Origin: Nipponacmea schrenckii
Lineage: Eukaryota; Mollusca; Gastropoda; Lottiidae
Reading direction: 5' to 3'
Assembly: GCA_030562195.1 (NCBI GenBank)
Contig: JAUJPP010000005.1
Coordinates: 28,507,106 to 28,571,105 of the forward strand
Length of the DNA: 64,000 nt
Shown: positions 22,715 to 34,705 of the stretch, piece by piece
Layout of the letters: the number at the start of each line of letters is the position of its first letter
How positions within the stretch are numbered: position 1 is the first letter of the stretch
Notes under the pieces: generated by a model
What the model saw: the letters and a program-made list of their open reading frames with translations, nothing else
What the model was told of the DNA's origin: nothing
The model's database searches: none
Made by a program: the position numbers and the translations under genes

Positions 22715-22747
22715 GTCTAGTTATTTATAGACGTCATTGGTTACAAA
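22715..22747. repeat. Right TIR and target duplication of the P-type element
   Basis: Inverse of the left TIR (22715-22739), then GTTACAAA (22740-22747), identical to the left flank. Confidence 0.93.
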
Positions 22748-22926
22748 TCTTGTTAAATGTTAAAACATAAAAAGAATGTCTTCTTTTTCATTCAATAGCG
22801 CACGTGCAGTTTGTTTTTATGTGCGTCATACTGCACCTCACGACATAAAAACCGAATAACCCATGTCTAAATTATCCATAAAAAAGAGTCCGAGATTAAA
22901 ATAATCACAATTTGTGGTACAATTCC

Positions 22927-23086
22927 GATAAACGACTTTCTGTTTTAGATTTAGAGGGGGTTTATTCGATATTTAACCATGCTTGAATATACCATTAGAG
23001 ACCCTCGAACGCAAGCGGTCTCGGGATCTAATGATTCAAGCATGGTTAAATATCGAAAATCTAATCTTAAACAGAAAGTGTTTATC
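22927..23086. repeat. 160-bp imperfect palindrome (fold-back)
   Basis: Two arms of about 70 nt face each other. The outermost pair is GATAAAC with GTTTATC, with TTTCTGTTT and AAACAGAAA next inside. A perfect 23-bp inverted core (22966-22988 against 23034-23056) contains ATATTTAACCATGCTTGA. The loop is about 45 nt and includes CATTAGA/TCTAATG. No target duplication is apparent. It could be a fold-back MITE or a DNA hairpin of another origin; it lies 180 bp outside the P-type element. Confidence 0.8.
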
Positions 23087-23790
23087 TTCTAATTGTAAAA
23101 TTTTGAAAACACATTCTCAACCTCCGTGACTCCTGATGTGCTTTTATATTAATCAAAATTGGCACATAAATTCTTTCCATATGGTAGAACTGGCGTCTTA
23201 AGTGTTTACGCCATTAATAGCAATATGAATTAAACAGAAATATTACAAAAGTGTAACCGAATTGGCCTTTAAGTTAAAAAAAATTGCAAATTGAACCACC
23301 AGCGGATTAAATAAAATAGATAACATGAGACGCCATTGATCTCTATAGAATTACTCTACATTTTCCTTTAGAAGAATCTTGTGGATAAAGAATAGTAATT
23401 AAATAAAATTATTTTATTTATCCAACGACAATTTGGAGTCATTATAATACCCTTGTTTATTTCTCAATTTCCTTTCATTTGTTACCAAAGAACGATGGCT
23501 ACTCTAAATTATACTCTTGTGCCGTTGTTCCTCGTATTATGTAAGATGGAACAACTGTGTATTAAAATTGTGTATGTGTGTTGGGACATTGATTGAATCA
23601 CTTTGCAACATTCCAAAATACAATCAAACGTCGGTGGCTCCCGCAATCCCAATAAAACTAAGTATTTGATGACAAACTACTGGAAATTGGAATGGTGCAA
23701 ATTGATTCTATCAGTGTCTCAGATACAGAATTTATTTTAGGAAATTTCTTTACAACCCATTTACGCACTGCCATTTAATAGACCTTATAG
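23087..23790. other. Non-coding stretch
   Basis: I see no gene, repeat or element end here; it separates the palindrome from the tail of the minus-strand LINE. Confidence 0.55.
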
Positions 23791-24415
23791 TAAGATAAGA
23801 TAAGATAAGATGATTTATTGTACGTTACACCCTTGTAGGGCAGAATACAAACATATTTAAAACATACAATTACAATACAAAAAGCAAACATATAAACAGG
23901 GTATCAGAAGGTGCTTTATAAAATGATATACGTATAAGGAACTTAAAGTCAAAAGGAATTTTATATCAATATAAAATGTAGGTTAATATGTAAAGAAACA
24001 AAGGTGTCAGAAAGAAAACAGACATTAAGTTTTATATAACTATATTAAGGAGGCAGTCCCAGTAGCTTAAACATCCCAAATTTATTTATTTATTTTTTTT
24101 GAGAAGAGCTCTCCCAATGGAATATTATTTTCAGGCGAGAAATTAAGGTTTTTACTTATAAAATTACTTAAGAAATATTATTTACTATATGAGTCATTCA
24201 ATTTTCAACTTACCAAAATTTAAAAAAAAAAAAAAAAAAACATAATTTAATAAAAAAAAAAAAGGGCCATTATACATGAAAACAGGAATACAAAAATTTG
24301 ATTAAAAGGAAATAATAAAGTTGAATATGAATAAGTGTGAAGAAGTATGACAATAATAACATCGAAGAATTTGTTAATGAGCTTTGTCATTATCAGTGTA
24401 TATAGGCAATGGTTT

Positions 24416-26767
24416 TTAGATTCCCCTTTCTTTAAAGGCGTAAAATGTATAGGCAGCAACTGCTCTGGCTAGGTCTGGTGTCATAGGGTCTAGAAGCAGT
24501 GGCAATGAAAGTGGAATATTAAGTACAGATATTGGTGAACTTTTCACGTAGAGAGTGGTAATTCGGGCATACCAGTAAAAAATGGTGTTCATCCTCAACC
24601 TGTGACAGGTTGCATTGTTGACAGATTCTCTTCTCCACAGGGATCTGTCTATAACGACCTCTCTCAATCTCCAACCTATGTGTATTCAGTCGTAACGATG
24701 TTAAGGCTAATTTGTGTTTAGGATTATTAACAAATTTAATGTAAGGAACAGTGTTTGAAAAGAAAGGTTTTACGGAGCCATAAGTTCTTAATTTACTGTT
24801 TGGAGCATTAATCGAGTTATTATACACAGAACTAAAGGAATTTTGCAAGGATTTTCGAATTTGATTGGATGAGTTATTAAGGTTGATATCGAATGTAATC
24901 AAAATTTTATTTATGGCCGATGTCCAAGATAGGTTTTGATGATTTTTGGCTAAATGCAAGTCTTCTTCTAAAGCAGCTGTCAATAATGAATTTTTCTCGA
25001 GTGTGTCGGTATTTGCCAATCTTTTAGAATATAAAATCATCCTTTGATAAATTTCTAATTGCAACGGAAAAATACAGAGTTCCGATATACTACCAATATT
25101 GCTGGCATTTTTTGGCAACCCAAGAATAGACTTGGCTGTGCGTATTGAAAGTTGGTTGTTTTCTAATTTGTCCCAGTTGGTAAATACGTATTTTTTGCTG
25201 TAGACTAACTGTTGTCCCCAAATATCTGAAGCGTACAAGGCAATTTGTTTTGTAATGCTATGGTAAAGTTTTAACAGAATATTGGAAGGAAGATTGTCAT
25301 TGGTACAGACTTTCTGTCTAATACTAAACCAAGCTCGTCTCGCTTTCTTGCTCAACTCGATCATGGCACCTTTAAATGAAGAGTTGTTTGTTATAAGTAT
25401 ACCGAGATACGTATATGAAGAGACAATGCTAATTATTTGTTTTTTGAGGTAGAATTTTGTATGTGAATTTTTTGTTTTGCAGTTGAAGATCATTATTTTG
25501 GATTTTTCTAAATTAATGTTGAATTTCCAATCTCCACAAAATTTATTAAGTTGATTAATAGAGTTTTGTAACCCAGTGGGAGTCCTTGAAAGTAAAACCA
25601 GGTCGTCAGCAAATGATAAATGAGAAACAGTGGTATTGCCTAATAAGGGGGAATTTGAAGTAGATTTGTTGATATAGTTATGCAAGTCATTGATATATAT
25701 GTTAAACAATGTGGGGCTAAGGACGCATCCTTGTTTAACACCAGTTGTAGAGTTTATACTCTGTGTTAGTCCTGAGTTTGTTTTTACCGTATAAGTAGTA
25801 TTTCGATATATTGATCCTAATAATTTTAAAACAGAGCCGTTTATTCCAATTTTCAGCAATTTATAAATAATGCCTTTTCTCCAAACATTATCAAATGCCT
25901 TGGATAGATCTACGAAAAAAATATAGAGGGGTTGCTTTTTACTTTTAAATTTGTTTATCAATGTTTTTAATATGAATATATTGTCAACAGTTCGATGATT
26001 TTTTCTAAAACCAAACTGAGCCTTATCTAAAATATCATTAGCTTCTAAATATGTCGTAAAACGCCGATTAACTATTGATAGAAATGTCTTTGATAAACAA
26101 CTACTTAATGCAATACCTCTGTAGTTATTCACATCGGTTTTAGAACCCTTTTTATGCACTGTAACCAGAAATGATTCAGCCCATGAATTTGGAAAAGAGC
26201 CTGTTGAAAGAATTAAACAGTTTATGGTAATGAGATTGCATGTCACTTAATGAAGTAATCAACATCTCATTAATAATCATATCAGGACCTGTTGATTTGC
26301 CCTTCTGTAAAGATTTAAATGCCAATTGTATTTCGTTGTGGGATATTTCAGCGTTAAGTTCGGAATTTGACGTGCTATTAGACCATAAAGTATGAATTTT
26401 CTCATTAATTTTTTCTTCGAATTTTGACTTATTCTTGCCTTCGTCAAATAATTTCGTGAAGTGTTCTTCCCATTGTTTTAGGGGAATGGAATCCTCATCC
26501 TTGTCCGGATCAGTTTTGATAAGAGCATTGACTAAACTCCAGTATTCCTTTGGATCTGAGGATTTCAATTCATCGAGTTTTTTTAAAATTTCGTTTTTTG
26601 ATTGTCTCCTTTTATATTTAACCACTCGCTTATATTCTTTTTTTCGACTGAGATAAATATACTTTAAGTTTTTATTGCTAGGATTTTGGTTAAATGCGTT
26701 TAGAGAATTAAGCATGTCTGTCTTCAATCGGTAACAGTCCTTGTCAAACCATTTGTTTTTCTTCCTG
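24416..26767 (-). pseudogene. LINE reverse transcriptase (ORF2 without endonuclease)
   Basis: Starting with NKWFDKDCYRLKTDMLNSL, the linker that normally follows the endonuclease, the frame gives HNEIQLAFKSLQKGKSTGPD, shifts near 26200, and then runs 575 codons (26246-24519). Within these lie VHKKGSKTDVNNYRG (30-44), AQFGFRKNHRTVDN (76-89), VDLSKAFDN (112-120, motif A Asp), GVKQGCVLSPTLFNIYIND (169-187, motif B), FADDLVLL (212-219, catalytic Asp pair), LEKSKIMIFN (246-255), YTYLGI (278-283) and ALYASDIWG (336-344). A C-terminal cluster CQQC...EDEHHFLLVC (542-560) follows, then a last frameshift into SVLNIPLSLPLLLDP. All RT catalytic residues are intact. Without the endonuclease it could not nick its own target in the usual way. 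Confidence 0.88.
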
Positions 26768-27503
26768 TTATTATTATTGATTTTAGTAGGCCATTTAATT
26801 TTTCAAGATTAGAGTTATTCGAAGCCCGTGGTAGAATTTCTAGAAATTTTATACTTGAATTCGGGAATTTGCTTTTTGTAGTGTTTATAAGGGATATATA
26901 TTCCGTTTTACACTGGTCTATATTAAAATCCTCTCCACATCCATCATTTGAACTAATTAGAAATAGAATAGTTGTACGTTTACCTGAGGCGGAACACCTT
27001 GAAATGAAAGTTGTTGCATCACATATTTTCCCTCCCCGTAATGTCCTTACATCTGTAGACTTTGTGTAATCCATTCTATTAGGGATAATATGTTTCAGAA
27101 TTGATGATCCTATTATGATATTTGGCACATCTTTTAATGGTTTAGCTGTCATAGCTCTGACGTGGGCTGGTCTATGCGTCCCTTCAGTAGAATTTGGTTT
27201 GGATTGCGTTTGGTTGTCGTCACTCAGAGTAGGTCGTAGGTATTCCAACATCTTCATTGCTTTATTTAAATTTTCAATTTCCTTCAGTTTGGTTTTATAG
27301 TCATCCAATAACTTGATATTTTGTTTAGTGATGTTGGACACTTTTTGCCTTTCTTCTGTGAGCTCTTGCTTGATGATATCTATATCTTCAAACTGCCTTG
27401 AAATTTTCTTGAATTCGTTGATTTTTTGATGGAGTGTTTCATTTTCTGTTTTTAGAAGTTTGATTTTCTTTTGTAGATGTTTGTAGTAGGTTCTGTAGGG
27501 CAT
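26724..27503 (-). pseudogene. LINE ORF1 coiled coil and truncated SGNH-like esterase
   Basis: A 259-codon frame. Residues 1-95 form a coiled coil (LQKKIKLLKTENETLHQKIN). Residues about 126-226 match an SGNH-like fold: IIIGSSIL (129-136, block I), RTLRGGKI (153-160, block II-like Gly), LISSNDG (182-188, block III-like with S-N-D) and FLEILPR (220-226). The final block with the catalytic D-x-x-H is absent. Instead the frame runs out of register into ORF2 linker sequence after TGRK (residue 249). This indicates a deletion that joined ORF1 to a point inside ORF2. Such esterases occur in CR1/L2 ORF1 proteins; their role is not well settled. Confidence 0.7.
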
Positions 27504-28483
27504 GGTTTTCTTGGGTGATTTCTTGTATTTGTCTTTTTAAATTCACATTTTCAAACTGTAGGTTTTGTGCACACTTATCTGCCTTTTTTATATCATCACG
27601 TTGGCTATGGATTAGCGATTCTAAATTAGTTATAGTCAATTTTAGATTTACTGTTTCCAGGCTGTCATGGATTGGGGAAGATCTTTTCGTGTATTTACCC
27701 TTCAATCGCTTGGAAATGCAGGGTAGTTTCCTATTGTTACTTGTTTTCGGAAAATCTAATTCTATAGCACTTAGTTCCGAGTTGATGGTTGTATATGAGT
27801 CATTTATTCCAGGTTCACAAGAATCCTCTTCGTCTGTTAATTCTAACCTTAACTTAAAACTATCTCCAGCTACCACCCGATCCTTAGGTGTGGAAAATCC
27901 GATAGGGCCTATTGACAAGTTTTGTGTGTTTTTACGGGATTCGTTTAATTCAGAGTTTTGAAGGAGGTTGTTGATATTTTCTGCATTTTGCTGGTCAATC
28001 ATCGACATAATAGAGGGGAAGTGAACATCAAAAAACTTTTTGCAGTTTTTTCCATAGAGGAGTATTTTGGAAGTAGTGTGATAGAGATTCAATGTATATT
28101 TTATTTTGGGTGATGATACATGGATAGTATCTGATTCTGAATTGTTTTCCCTATCACATTTTTTCGTAAATGATAAATTATTAGATTCTGCACATTTGAG
28201 AAAATATACCTCACACATTTTCCTGAATTCTTTATAGTATCCGGCATTCCATGTAAGTACGTAGCCTCCACCAGTTTCGTCGATGGAGAGTTTGTCTCTA
28301 TGCGAAGCGTCTATAAGTTTTTTTACACTTCTCTTTTTATTGAGTTTGAATGAAGAGATCATTTTTGAGAACTTTGCTGCTTTTATCATTACTAGCCTGA
28401 TAGCCTGATATAGTTCCTGAAACACTGGGTTCACTTGTACATGTAACACTACTAAATAGGGATGAACTGCTATTGTCAGACAT
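27439..28483 (-). pseudogene. LINE ORF1, N-terminal part
   Basis: An ATG at 28483 opens MSDNSSSSLFSSVTCTS; after a frameshift near 28360-28390 the frame runs on as the large open stretch ending at 27439. Visible parts: a basic region (FKLNKKRSVKKLIDASHR), a conserved-looking TGGGYVLTWNAGYYKEFRKM, a serine/acidic middle, and a C-terminal heptad-rich coiled coil (about the last 70 residues). This is the RNA-binding and multimerising half typical of LINE ORF1, though I do not recognise the middle domain. A further shift at 27439-27503 connects it to the next frame. Confidence 0.65.
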
Positions 28484-28490
28484 ATTGAAA

Positions 28491-31400
28491 CAAATTACAT
28501 TGAATTATAACAGAATTTTAAAGTTACCTTGCTTCTAAATGATATCGCCCTCCTAAAATCTTCAATGATAAGTGGTAGCCTACATTATGAGGGAAAATAT
28601 TTCGCCTTTCTTTTTATCGTGCCTTTCTGAGTTTAGCCGCATGCTGGAGATAGAACTTTGTTTTTCGTTTTTTTTTTATCAAATGAGGCCTCATTTTAGT
28701 AGGGGTGATAATTTTCATATCTAGAATTGTTGTGTATTTGCATGCCCCAGTGCCTTTTTTTTTCGTTTGAAGATTTGTTATCTGGGGGCTTTCACTAGTT
28801 CATTTCTGGTTTAAATTGTTTTAAAATGTAAAGATTCAACTCGAGAAGCTAAGTAAATATGTGAGAATCGAACTAGAAGATATTTCGGTATTTTATCAGT
28901 GTATTTTTCCACTTTATCAAATACTTCTTAAGATTCTTTCATGGTTATTTTTCTCTAAGATTAGTTGGTGGTTGGAAATTGAGTAAATAATGTTTAGACT
29001 GTTGATTCCATAGATATGTTCTTACAGACAGAATCTAAGTGTTTCCCTTTTGATAACAAAATGTCAATATTCTTTAATATGAGAATGTATCATCTATTCA
29101 ATATACAAAACAATCGAGTTTTCCATCAGACACGTCTCTTTTTAATCAATGGTTTTCTTGTTTATTTCTTATATTATGTGGACCGTGGCGTATCCGGGGG
29201 TGGACCATCGTGCCGTGCCCCTTCCTCACTCGAGCCTTTCAAATGTTTTACTTTGAAGTGAAATGAAGAACTTTAAATACTCAAAATTCATTTATAACCC
29301 GTTTGATTCTGAGGGCCTCTGGCAGCTTTTAAAACCCGAACTTGAGGGTATTTGGCCCTACGGGCCTCGCACCTGCATATCTACTATCTAGTATACATAT
29401 CTAGTATTCCAGTTTGTAATCAGAATAATAGACAATACCGGTACTCTTGTCAATGCATTATAGAAGGATAAACTACGAGAATTGTATTGATGTGAAGTAG
29501 TTGCGACAAGATTTCATCTAATTAATGGTCAAATTAAATCACTAGTCTGTAATAGGGTGAAGAGTTCAGGGTTGCATACTTTGTATTCATACTTGTAACT
29601 TGATTATCTTCTAGTTTCTTCAAATATCTATTTAATCATAAGGTTCTATGATGTTTCTCACTCTGCAACTTTTCTACATTTCTTAAAGTGACGCGAACCT
29701 CTATTTTATCTCTATTTCGACTATGTACCCACGCCCCCCCCCCCACCGTGTAAATTTCATACAACACGTCTGAAATATGGTTAACGAATATTTAGAGGAC
29801 TATATATCTACTATCATGTGATAGTATAATAGGATAAATGGTAGGTATGAATTGTCAGTATCTTAGTAGCTACCAAACACCTATAGTCTCTATATCACTT
29901 GATCTGAATCTGTCTGAGGATACAGATTTTTTTTTCATTTTCAAAGATAAGTATAGTATCGATAAATGTTCTCAATGATATTAAATCTGGGTCATTTACG
30001 TCAGGTGAATTTGCATTTTAGAACAGCTAAAGGTATTACACGTGATAGAGTGAAAAATGATTTATTTGACATTCAATACTTAGCCATTTGATCCCCAAAA
30101 AAGCATTAATAAACACAATATCGTAATGTCGTTTATACTAGTGCAATCTTCTGAGCATTATTTAGAACACTGCAGATAAAATTATTGTTTTACATAAAAT
30201 GATTTACCAGTCTAATGATAACTTAAATATAATTAAATACACTGTTTTATAATTAACACAAAGATGTTAGTTGTTTCCGGAACAATTATTGCATTATATC
30301 ATGCAGACATATGAGGTAATAAAGCTTTGGATAATAAGTTCAATCTAACAGGCGTTAAAAGTGTATTAATACTCTACCTATCTCTAAAAAAAAAAAAAAA
30401 AATCAAAAAAAAAAAAAATACGAAAATACAAAGCATTAAAATCGATAAAAAAAATCACGCATACGCCGTTACATGAGAGTGGCGCATTTTTGCAAAATTT
30501 TAAAGTCCGCTTGATTTGATTTAATTTGCATAAACACTTGTGCGTATTTGCAGATATAGTATTGAAGATACCACGAAAATTCATTCAGAAGAGCGTATCG
30601 AAGTTTCACTAAAAGGCGTATATTCAGATATTGTAAGTGAGATTTTGAAGAAAATTTGTTTGAAAAAATATGATATTGAGGCCAAAATCATAGAAATCGA
30701 ATAAGATAAAAAAAAAATGGCGAAGGAATTAGAATTTTGCTAAAATGTAATTCTATAAGATGACAGCTCATGTATCACTTCCAATAAGGATCTTTTGTTC
30801 TACGTGGATTGTAATTATTCACAATAGACAATATATATATATATCGTTTTTGTCGACAATTTCAATTTACACCCGAAGTGAGGCGTTATGTTGAAAAACC
30901 GGAAGTCCTCACTCAAAAACTAGAAGTGATAAAAAAAAAAAATTGGGGGGAAATTTTCGTGTAATTTTTTTATACATCTTCTCTAATGAACATATTAAAG
31001 AAATCAGCTATACAGACTCGATGCAAATTTCCTGCTCATTATGTAAAATCTCATTCCGGTTTAAGCAAATATTCGGTTTAAGATATTCACTTGGTGGTTC
31101 AGTCCTTCTCAAATTGTTTGGTAAGACTAGAAATTAGTAATTTAATATTTATGCATTTTTTAGCTAGGGTTTGAGGACGTAGGATCTAGAGAGTAAAGGG
31201 AGATTTAGGGTACATCTTGCCTTCTAGTGCATACCTAGAAATAGAATGCAAGTAAAGTATTGTATATATTGGATTCTGTTTGGAAATATCACGATGGAAG
31301 AGAGCACAACATCAACAGCGTGATGATGTTCCATTAGGCAGCGCTAGCACATTTATAAAAAGTTGCAAAATGTCTCAAAATGTTCGTAATGAATAATAAT

Positions 31401-33677
31401 ATCCAAAACATTTCAATATCTTTAATTGGTCAACTTCATACGATAAATCTTATTACAAGAAAATCCAGTTTCTTCATAAGGCAAGTGGTGACCTATTTAA
31501 TTTTGGTATATTTTACCTTCATCTTTCTTGTTGATATTAACCCTATTCTCAGGGGGGTGGTATTTGTCTGTGAATTGTGTATACCTGGTGGATTCCTATT
31601 GGCTTTAAATTATTAGCATACAGTAGAGCATTTCTTATATCACATAATTGATGAGTGGTAAAAGAATGAAACGAAATATCCATTGTCATAACTTAAGTAT
31701 AAAGTTCAATGCCCCCATTTCTCTTACTTACCATAGTATAATGGTCAGTATTGCGAAGTATAGAAAATACTGAACTGTTATCTTGTACGGATCTCGGTGC
31801 TTCTTCAATTGTTTATGCCGGTCAACGTCGTTCATAGGTGCTATATGGCTCGTTATGGCGCTGATTTGGTTTCATTTTGAAAGATCGTCCATGTAGATAC
31901 TATACAGAAAGTAGGAATTATAATAGTAATTCCCTGTGAATATGTTTACATTTTGTTAGGGCTGTTTACGATATTACGTTTTTGGTTAGATAATCAATAG
32001 AAGGACGTGATCAATTCAGCTTTTCAAAATATGATTAAGAGATACTTAAAATATCAAATCAGTTTCTTGGTAATATTCCCTATCACGTAATTCCTGTCTA
32101 TCAATTTATTCTAACAAAAGCTATTTCGTCATTGGAGGGTTTTCCTGTTTTCGGGCTTATATTACAAAATAAGAAATTTGAGTATCTCTCAAATCCTGTA
32201 GGCGAGCTTGTCATTATCACTCTGCGTTTCGATTTGTATCCAAATTGCCTCCTTGCATACGAATCATTTTCAAGTCTTAGAAGACTTCATAAAGAAAAAG
32301 AAATTTGGTTTTATTTAGTTTTGTGACAAATGTTTAACAGCGGGAATCTCGAAGAATAGAATCGGGGCATTCAAGTAATTGTTTGAACAGTTGAAATGTA
32401 CTATTTACCAAGCATTAACTCTTTTTTTCATATAAAGAAGTAGTTCTGAATATTGAGATAGTAGCCCTCGATTAGTTAGGAACTGATCAACTCAAATCAA
32501 GTCAACAACAAAACCAATGACCGCTTTATTGAGTTCACTAAATTCAAAGTAACAAGTTATGATGAATCTGGAGATTACAGATTGAATCATGTGAACCCCT
32601 CTTAACATCATTCATTAGCATACAAAGTACTTGAAGCTTTTATTAGACTTTTATCACAATAGACCATACGGTTCTGATAAACTGTTCAATACAATAAGAT
32701 GGGGTAGTTACTGCAACAGAATTAAAGATACTATATGTCAGGTATCGATATAAAATATAGACCCTTATACATTCTACAAAATGTTCTTCTGTAGTAGTAA
32801 GGGAGAATTATTTTGCTTGCATAGTTTGGATCCGATGATTTTTTATTCGATATTTATTCCCTGAAGGATTGTGTCTTTGATTTGACAAAAAAAAAAAAAA
32901 AAAAAAATAGAAACATTAATTAAACATATGTTTAATAACGATCTGAATGATCACGATGTGAATTCCAGACTTTAACTATTTCAATATAAAAATATTTTGG
33001 GTTTTAAATATGCATTAACAGTATGTATCCAATTTGATTTCATTAAGAGAGCTATTATCTTTGATAGGAATATTTCACGTGTCAGGTTGAACCATAATTA
33101 TTTCATCCCTAAATGGAATATAGGCATTTTAAAGATTTAGAACAAAAAAAAACACCATTTTCAATTTTATATCTAATATTTAATATGGCATATTTTAGAG
33201 AATATTGCAGGTTGAAGAGATTACGTAATCTCCCTATAGAATTTATATTTAAATAAATAATAAAACACTGCGTTTTATGATGAAATTTGTATAAATAAAT
33301 CACAAGATTATTCTTTGTTGACATTCTGCAATGAATTTTTACAAATTTTAATGAAAATGCTACAAATGCGCAAATAGTTATAGATGTAATGTGTTCTCAC
33401 ATATGCATTTTGTTTATATACAAAAGTTTATCTAGATACTGAAACATATTAGCTTTAAAACAATCGATAAGGTGATAGGGAAGAAACGATGGCTCAGTGG
33501 TCAAATGTCCAAGTCAATTTTTACAACGTAATATTGTAGTAATTAGATGTGAACGAAGAAGCACTAACAAAAAACATGTTACTAACAATAATACACTTTT
33601 TATACCAAACTACAGTCGCTTTCTGATTTCAACGCGCCAGATAGATCTACAATCCTAACAACTGCGATTATAATATA
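28491..33677. other. Long non-coding stretch
   Basis: Five kilobases without a supportable gene. Notable only are a C run at 29733-29746, A runs at 30386-30418 (two, separated by TC), an AT dinucleotide run at 30833-30844 and an A run at 32887-32907. A tRNA A-box-like TGGCTCAGTGG occurs at 33491-33501 without a B box. ORFs here are below 85 codons and match nothing I know. Confidence 0.5.
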
Positions 33678-33680
33678 TTA

Positions 33681-34702
33681 AGGTGGGCTGATGTCGGCTT
33701 GCGACACTCCTCGATTGTCGGCATCTAGCTGGAACTGATAAAACCAGAGCGCTCAGGTCGGTTGCAACGCTCCTCGACGGATCTGGACGGATACAGCGGC
33801 AACTGGTCGGCTGCGACTGTCTACGACTCGTTCAGATTTCGACGGCCATCTGATACATTTCAACATGGCGGCGCCTATGAAACTTCACGTTGTAAGTTTT
33901 GTGTGTTCATTTTTAACTCTTTTTAAAGTTTTGCAACGCTTCCTTGGTACTTCGACTACCTGTAGTCATATTTTAACCCCATATTTTAGTGTTGATATGA
34001 TTATTTCACTCATTTCTCATGAAAAACTCGTACAAATTAAGAACATCAACATGAAATACTACTCATGAAAGATTAATTCGGGTCATTTGTAGTTGAGTGA
34101 AATATTGCTTTTTTCAGACTTAGGATTATTTGAACACGTAGTAATATGTAGTCGAGGCAGAAGTGAGAAGATGGAGAGCAGGTGTAGCAGAAGCAGTTGC
34201 TCGGCGCCGCAAAAGAAGAGCTAGGCACTATGGCGTGTTCTCGGTTTGCAGTGTTTTCATTTGAGTATTCCTTACTCGAAGTAGTAAATAACGTAGGTCT
34301 TTCCTGCCATAGTTCAATAATTTCGAGCTCGTCAGACCATTCAGCCAACTTGATTTCTGTTTGACTTTGGATACTAACGCCACCAAGCAGGGACTAAAAT
34401 AAGCGCGCGTTGATTGGCTTATATCTACAACTCAGTTGCGTCGTAGGTTTGACTCAGGTCGCTACGACCGCTTACGATCGTCGGCAACTACCCGGAACTC
34501 GTAGGCCAGAGTAGAACATGCGTGACTCACTGGATCTGGCTGAATCTCAGTTGCCGACAGTCGCAAGGAGGCTAGTTGCGTCATAAGCCATCTCAGGTCG
34601 GCAGGAACTGTCAGCCTACCGCAGGCCGACAGTTGCGGCAACTGACTGGATCTGCCAGTTGCCAACAATCGAGGAACGTCGCAAGCCGACATAAGCCCAC
34701 CT
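33681..34702. mobile_element. Long-TIR element with TTA duplication, Harbinger-like (1022 bp)
   Basis: The left end begins AGGTGGGCTGATGTCGGCTT and the right end is its inverse with few mismatches. Similarity continues inward through CTCGATTGT and further CGGCAACT/AGTTGC-type blocks, giving unusually long GC-rich terminal repeats. TTA flanks both ends (33678-33680 and 34703-34705). A 3-bp TWA duplication is typical of PIF/Harbinger; TTAA-type insertion is a weaker alternative. The interior carries a MADF-like exon on the minus strand, and on the plus strand an ATGGCGGCGCC start (33865) followed within 27 bp by a GTAAGT donor. The DDE transposase is absent. Confidence 0.8.
34231..34348 (-). 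pseudogene. MADF-like domain fragment
   Basis: From the ATG at 34348 the frame reads MAEWSDELEIIELWQERPTL and then SSKEYSNENTANREHA. This fits the start of a MADF/Myb-SANT-like DNA-binding domain (W..ELI.LW.ERP.L....S.EY.N...R..A). Proteins of this type are the second gene of PIF/Harbinger elements and bind the transposon ends. The expected continuation (I...L......V..KW..LR) is not seen; the frame instead runs into Ser- and Cys-rich sequence, so either an exon boundary lies near 34235 or the rest is lost. It supports the Harbinger assignment of the surrounding element. Confidence 0.55.
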
Positions 34703-34705
34703 TTA

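Larger units (their letters stand above)
17153..22739 (+). mobile_element. P-element-superfamily (THAP9-like) transposon, 5.6 kb
   Basis: The ends are a perfect 25-bp inverted repeat starting CAATGACGTCTATAAATAAC (17153-17177 and 22715-22739). They are flanked by a perfect 8-bp direct repeat GTTACAAA (17145-17152 and 22740-22747). Eight-bp duplications and TIRs starting with CA are characteristic of P elements. The interior holds a multi-exon THAP zinc-finger plus P-type transposase pseudogene in the same orientation. Two later insertions are visible: a 740-bp copied segment in intron 1 and a satellite-like piece in intron 4. Intact ends around a ruined ORF mean it could only have been moved in trans, or that the ORF decayed after insertion faster than the ends did. 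Confidence 0.93.
23791..28490 (-). mobile_element. Near full-length non-LTR retrotransposon lacking its endonuclease region
   Basis: On the minus strand the order is: ORF1 N-terminal region (from 28483), coiled coil, SGNH-like domain, a post-endonuclease linker, reverse transcriptase, C-terminal Cys/His cluster, 3' untranslated region, an AATAAA-containing end (TACAATAAATCATC) and a (TCTTA)4 tail (TAAGA repeats at 23791-23810). An SGNH-like domain in ORF1 points to a CR1/L2-like lineage. Frames are interrupted near 28430, 27470, 26760, 26200 and 24520. The apurinic-type endonuclease expected before the linker is missing. The 5' end was not located precisely; it is placed just beyond the ORF1 ATG. 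Confidence 0.85.

Noticed and set aside
27515..27961. 148-codon plus-strand ORF
   Set aside because: Antisense shadow of LINE ORF1 on the minus strand; composition follows the complementary frame.
29180..29250. hAT-like end (GTGGCGTATCCGGGGGTGG)
   Set aside because: No matching inverted end or 8-bp duplication found downstream; the C run at 29733 is in the wrong context.
33491..33501. tRNA/SINE A box (TGGCTCAGTGG)
   Set aside because: No B box at the proper distance and no cloverleaf or poly(A) tail.
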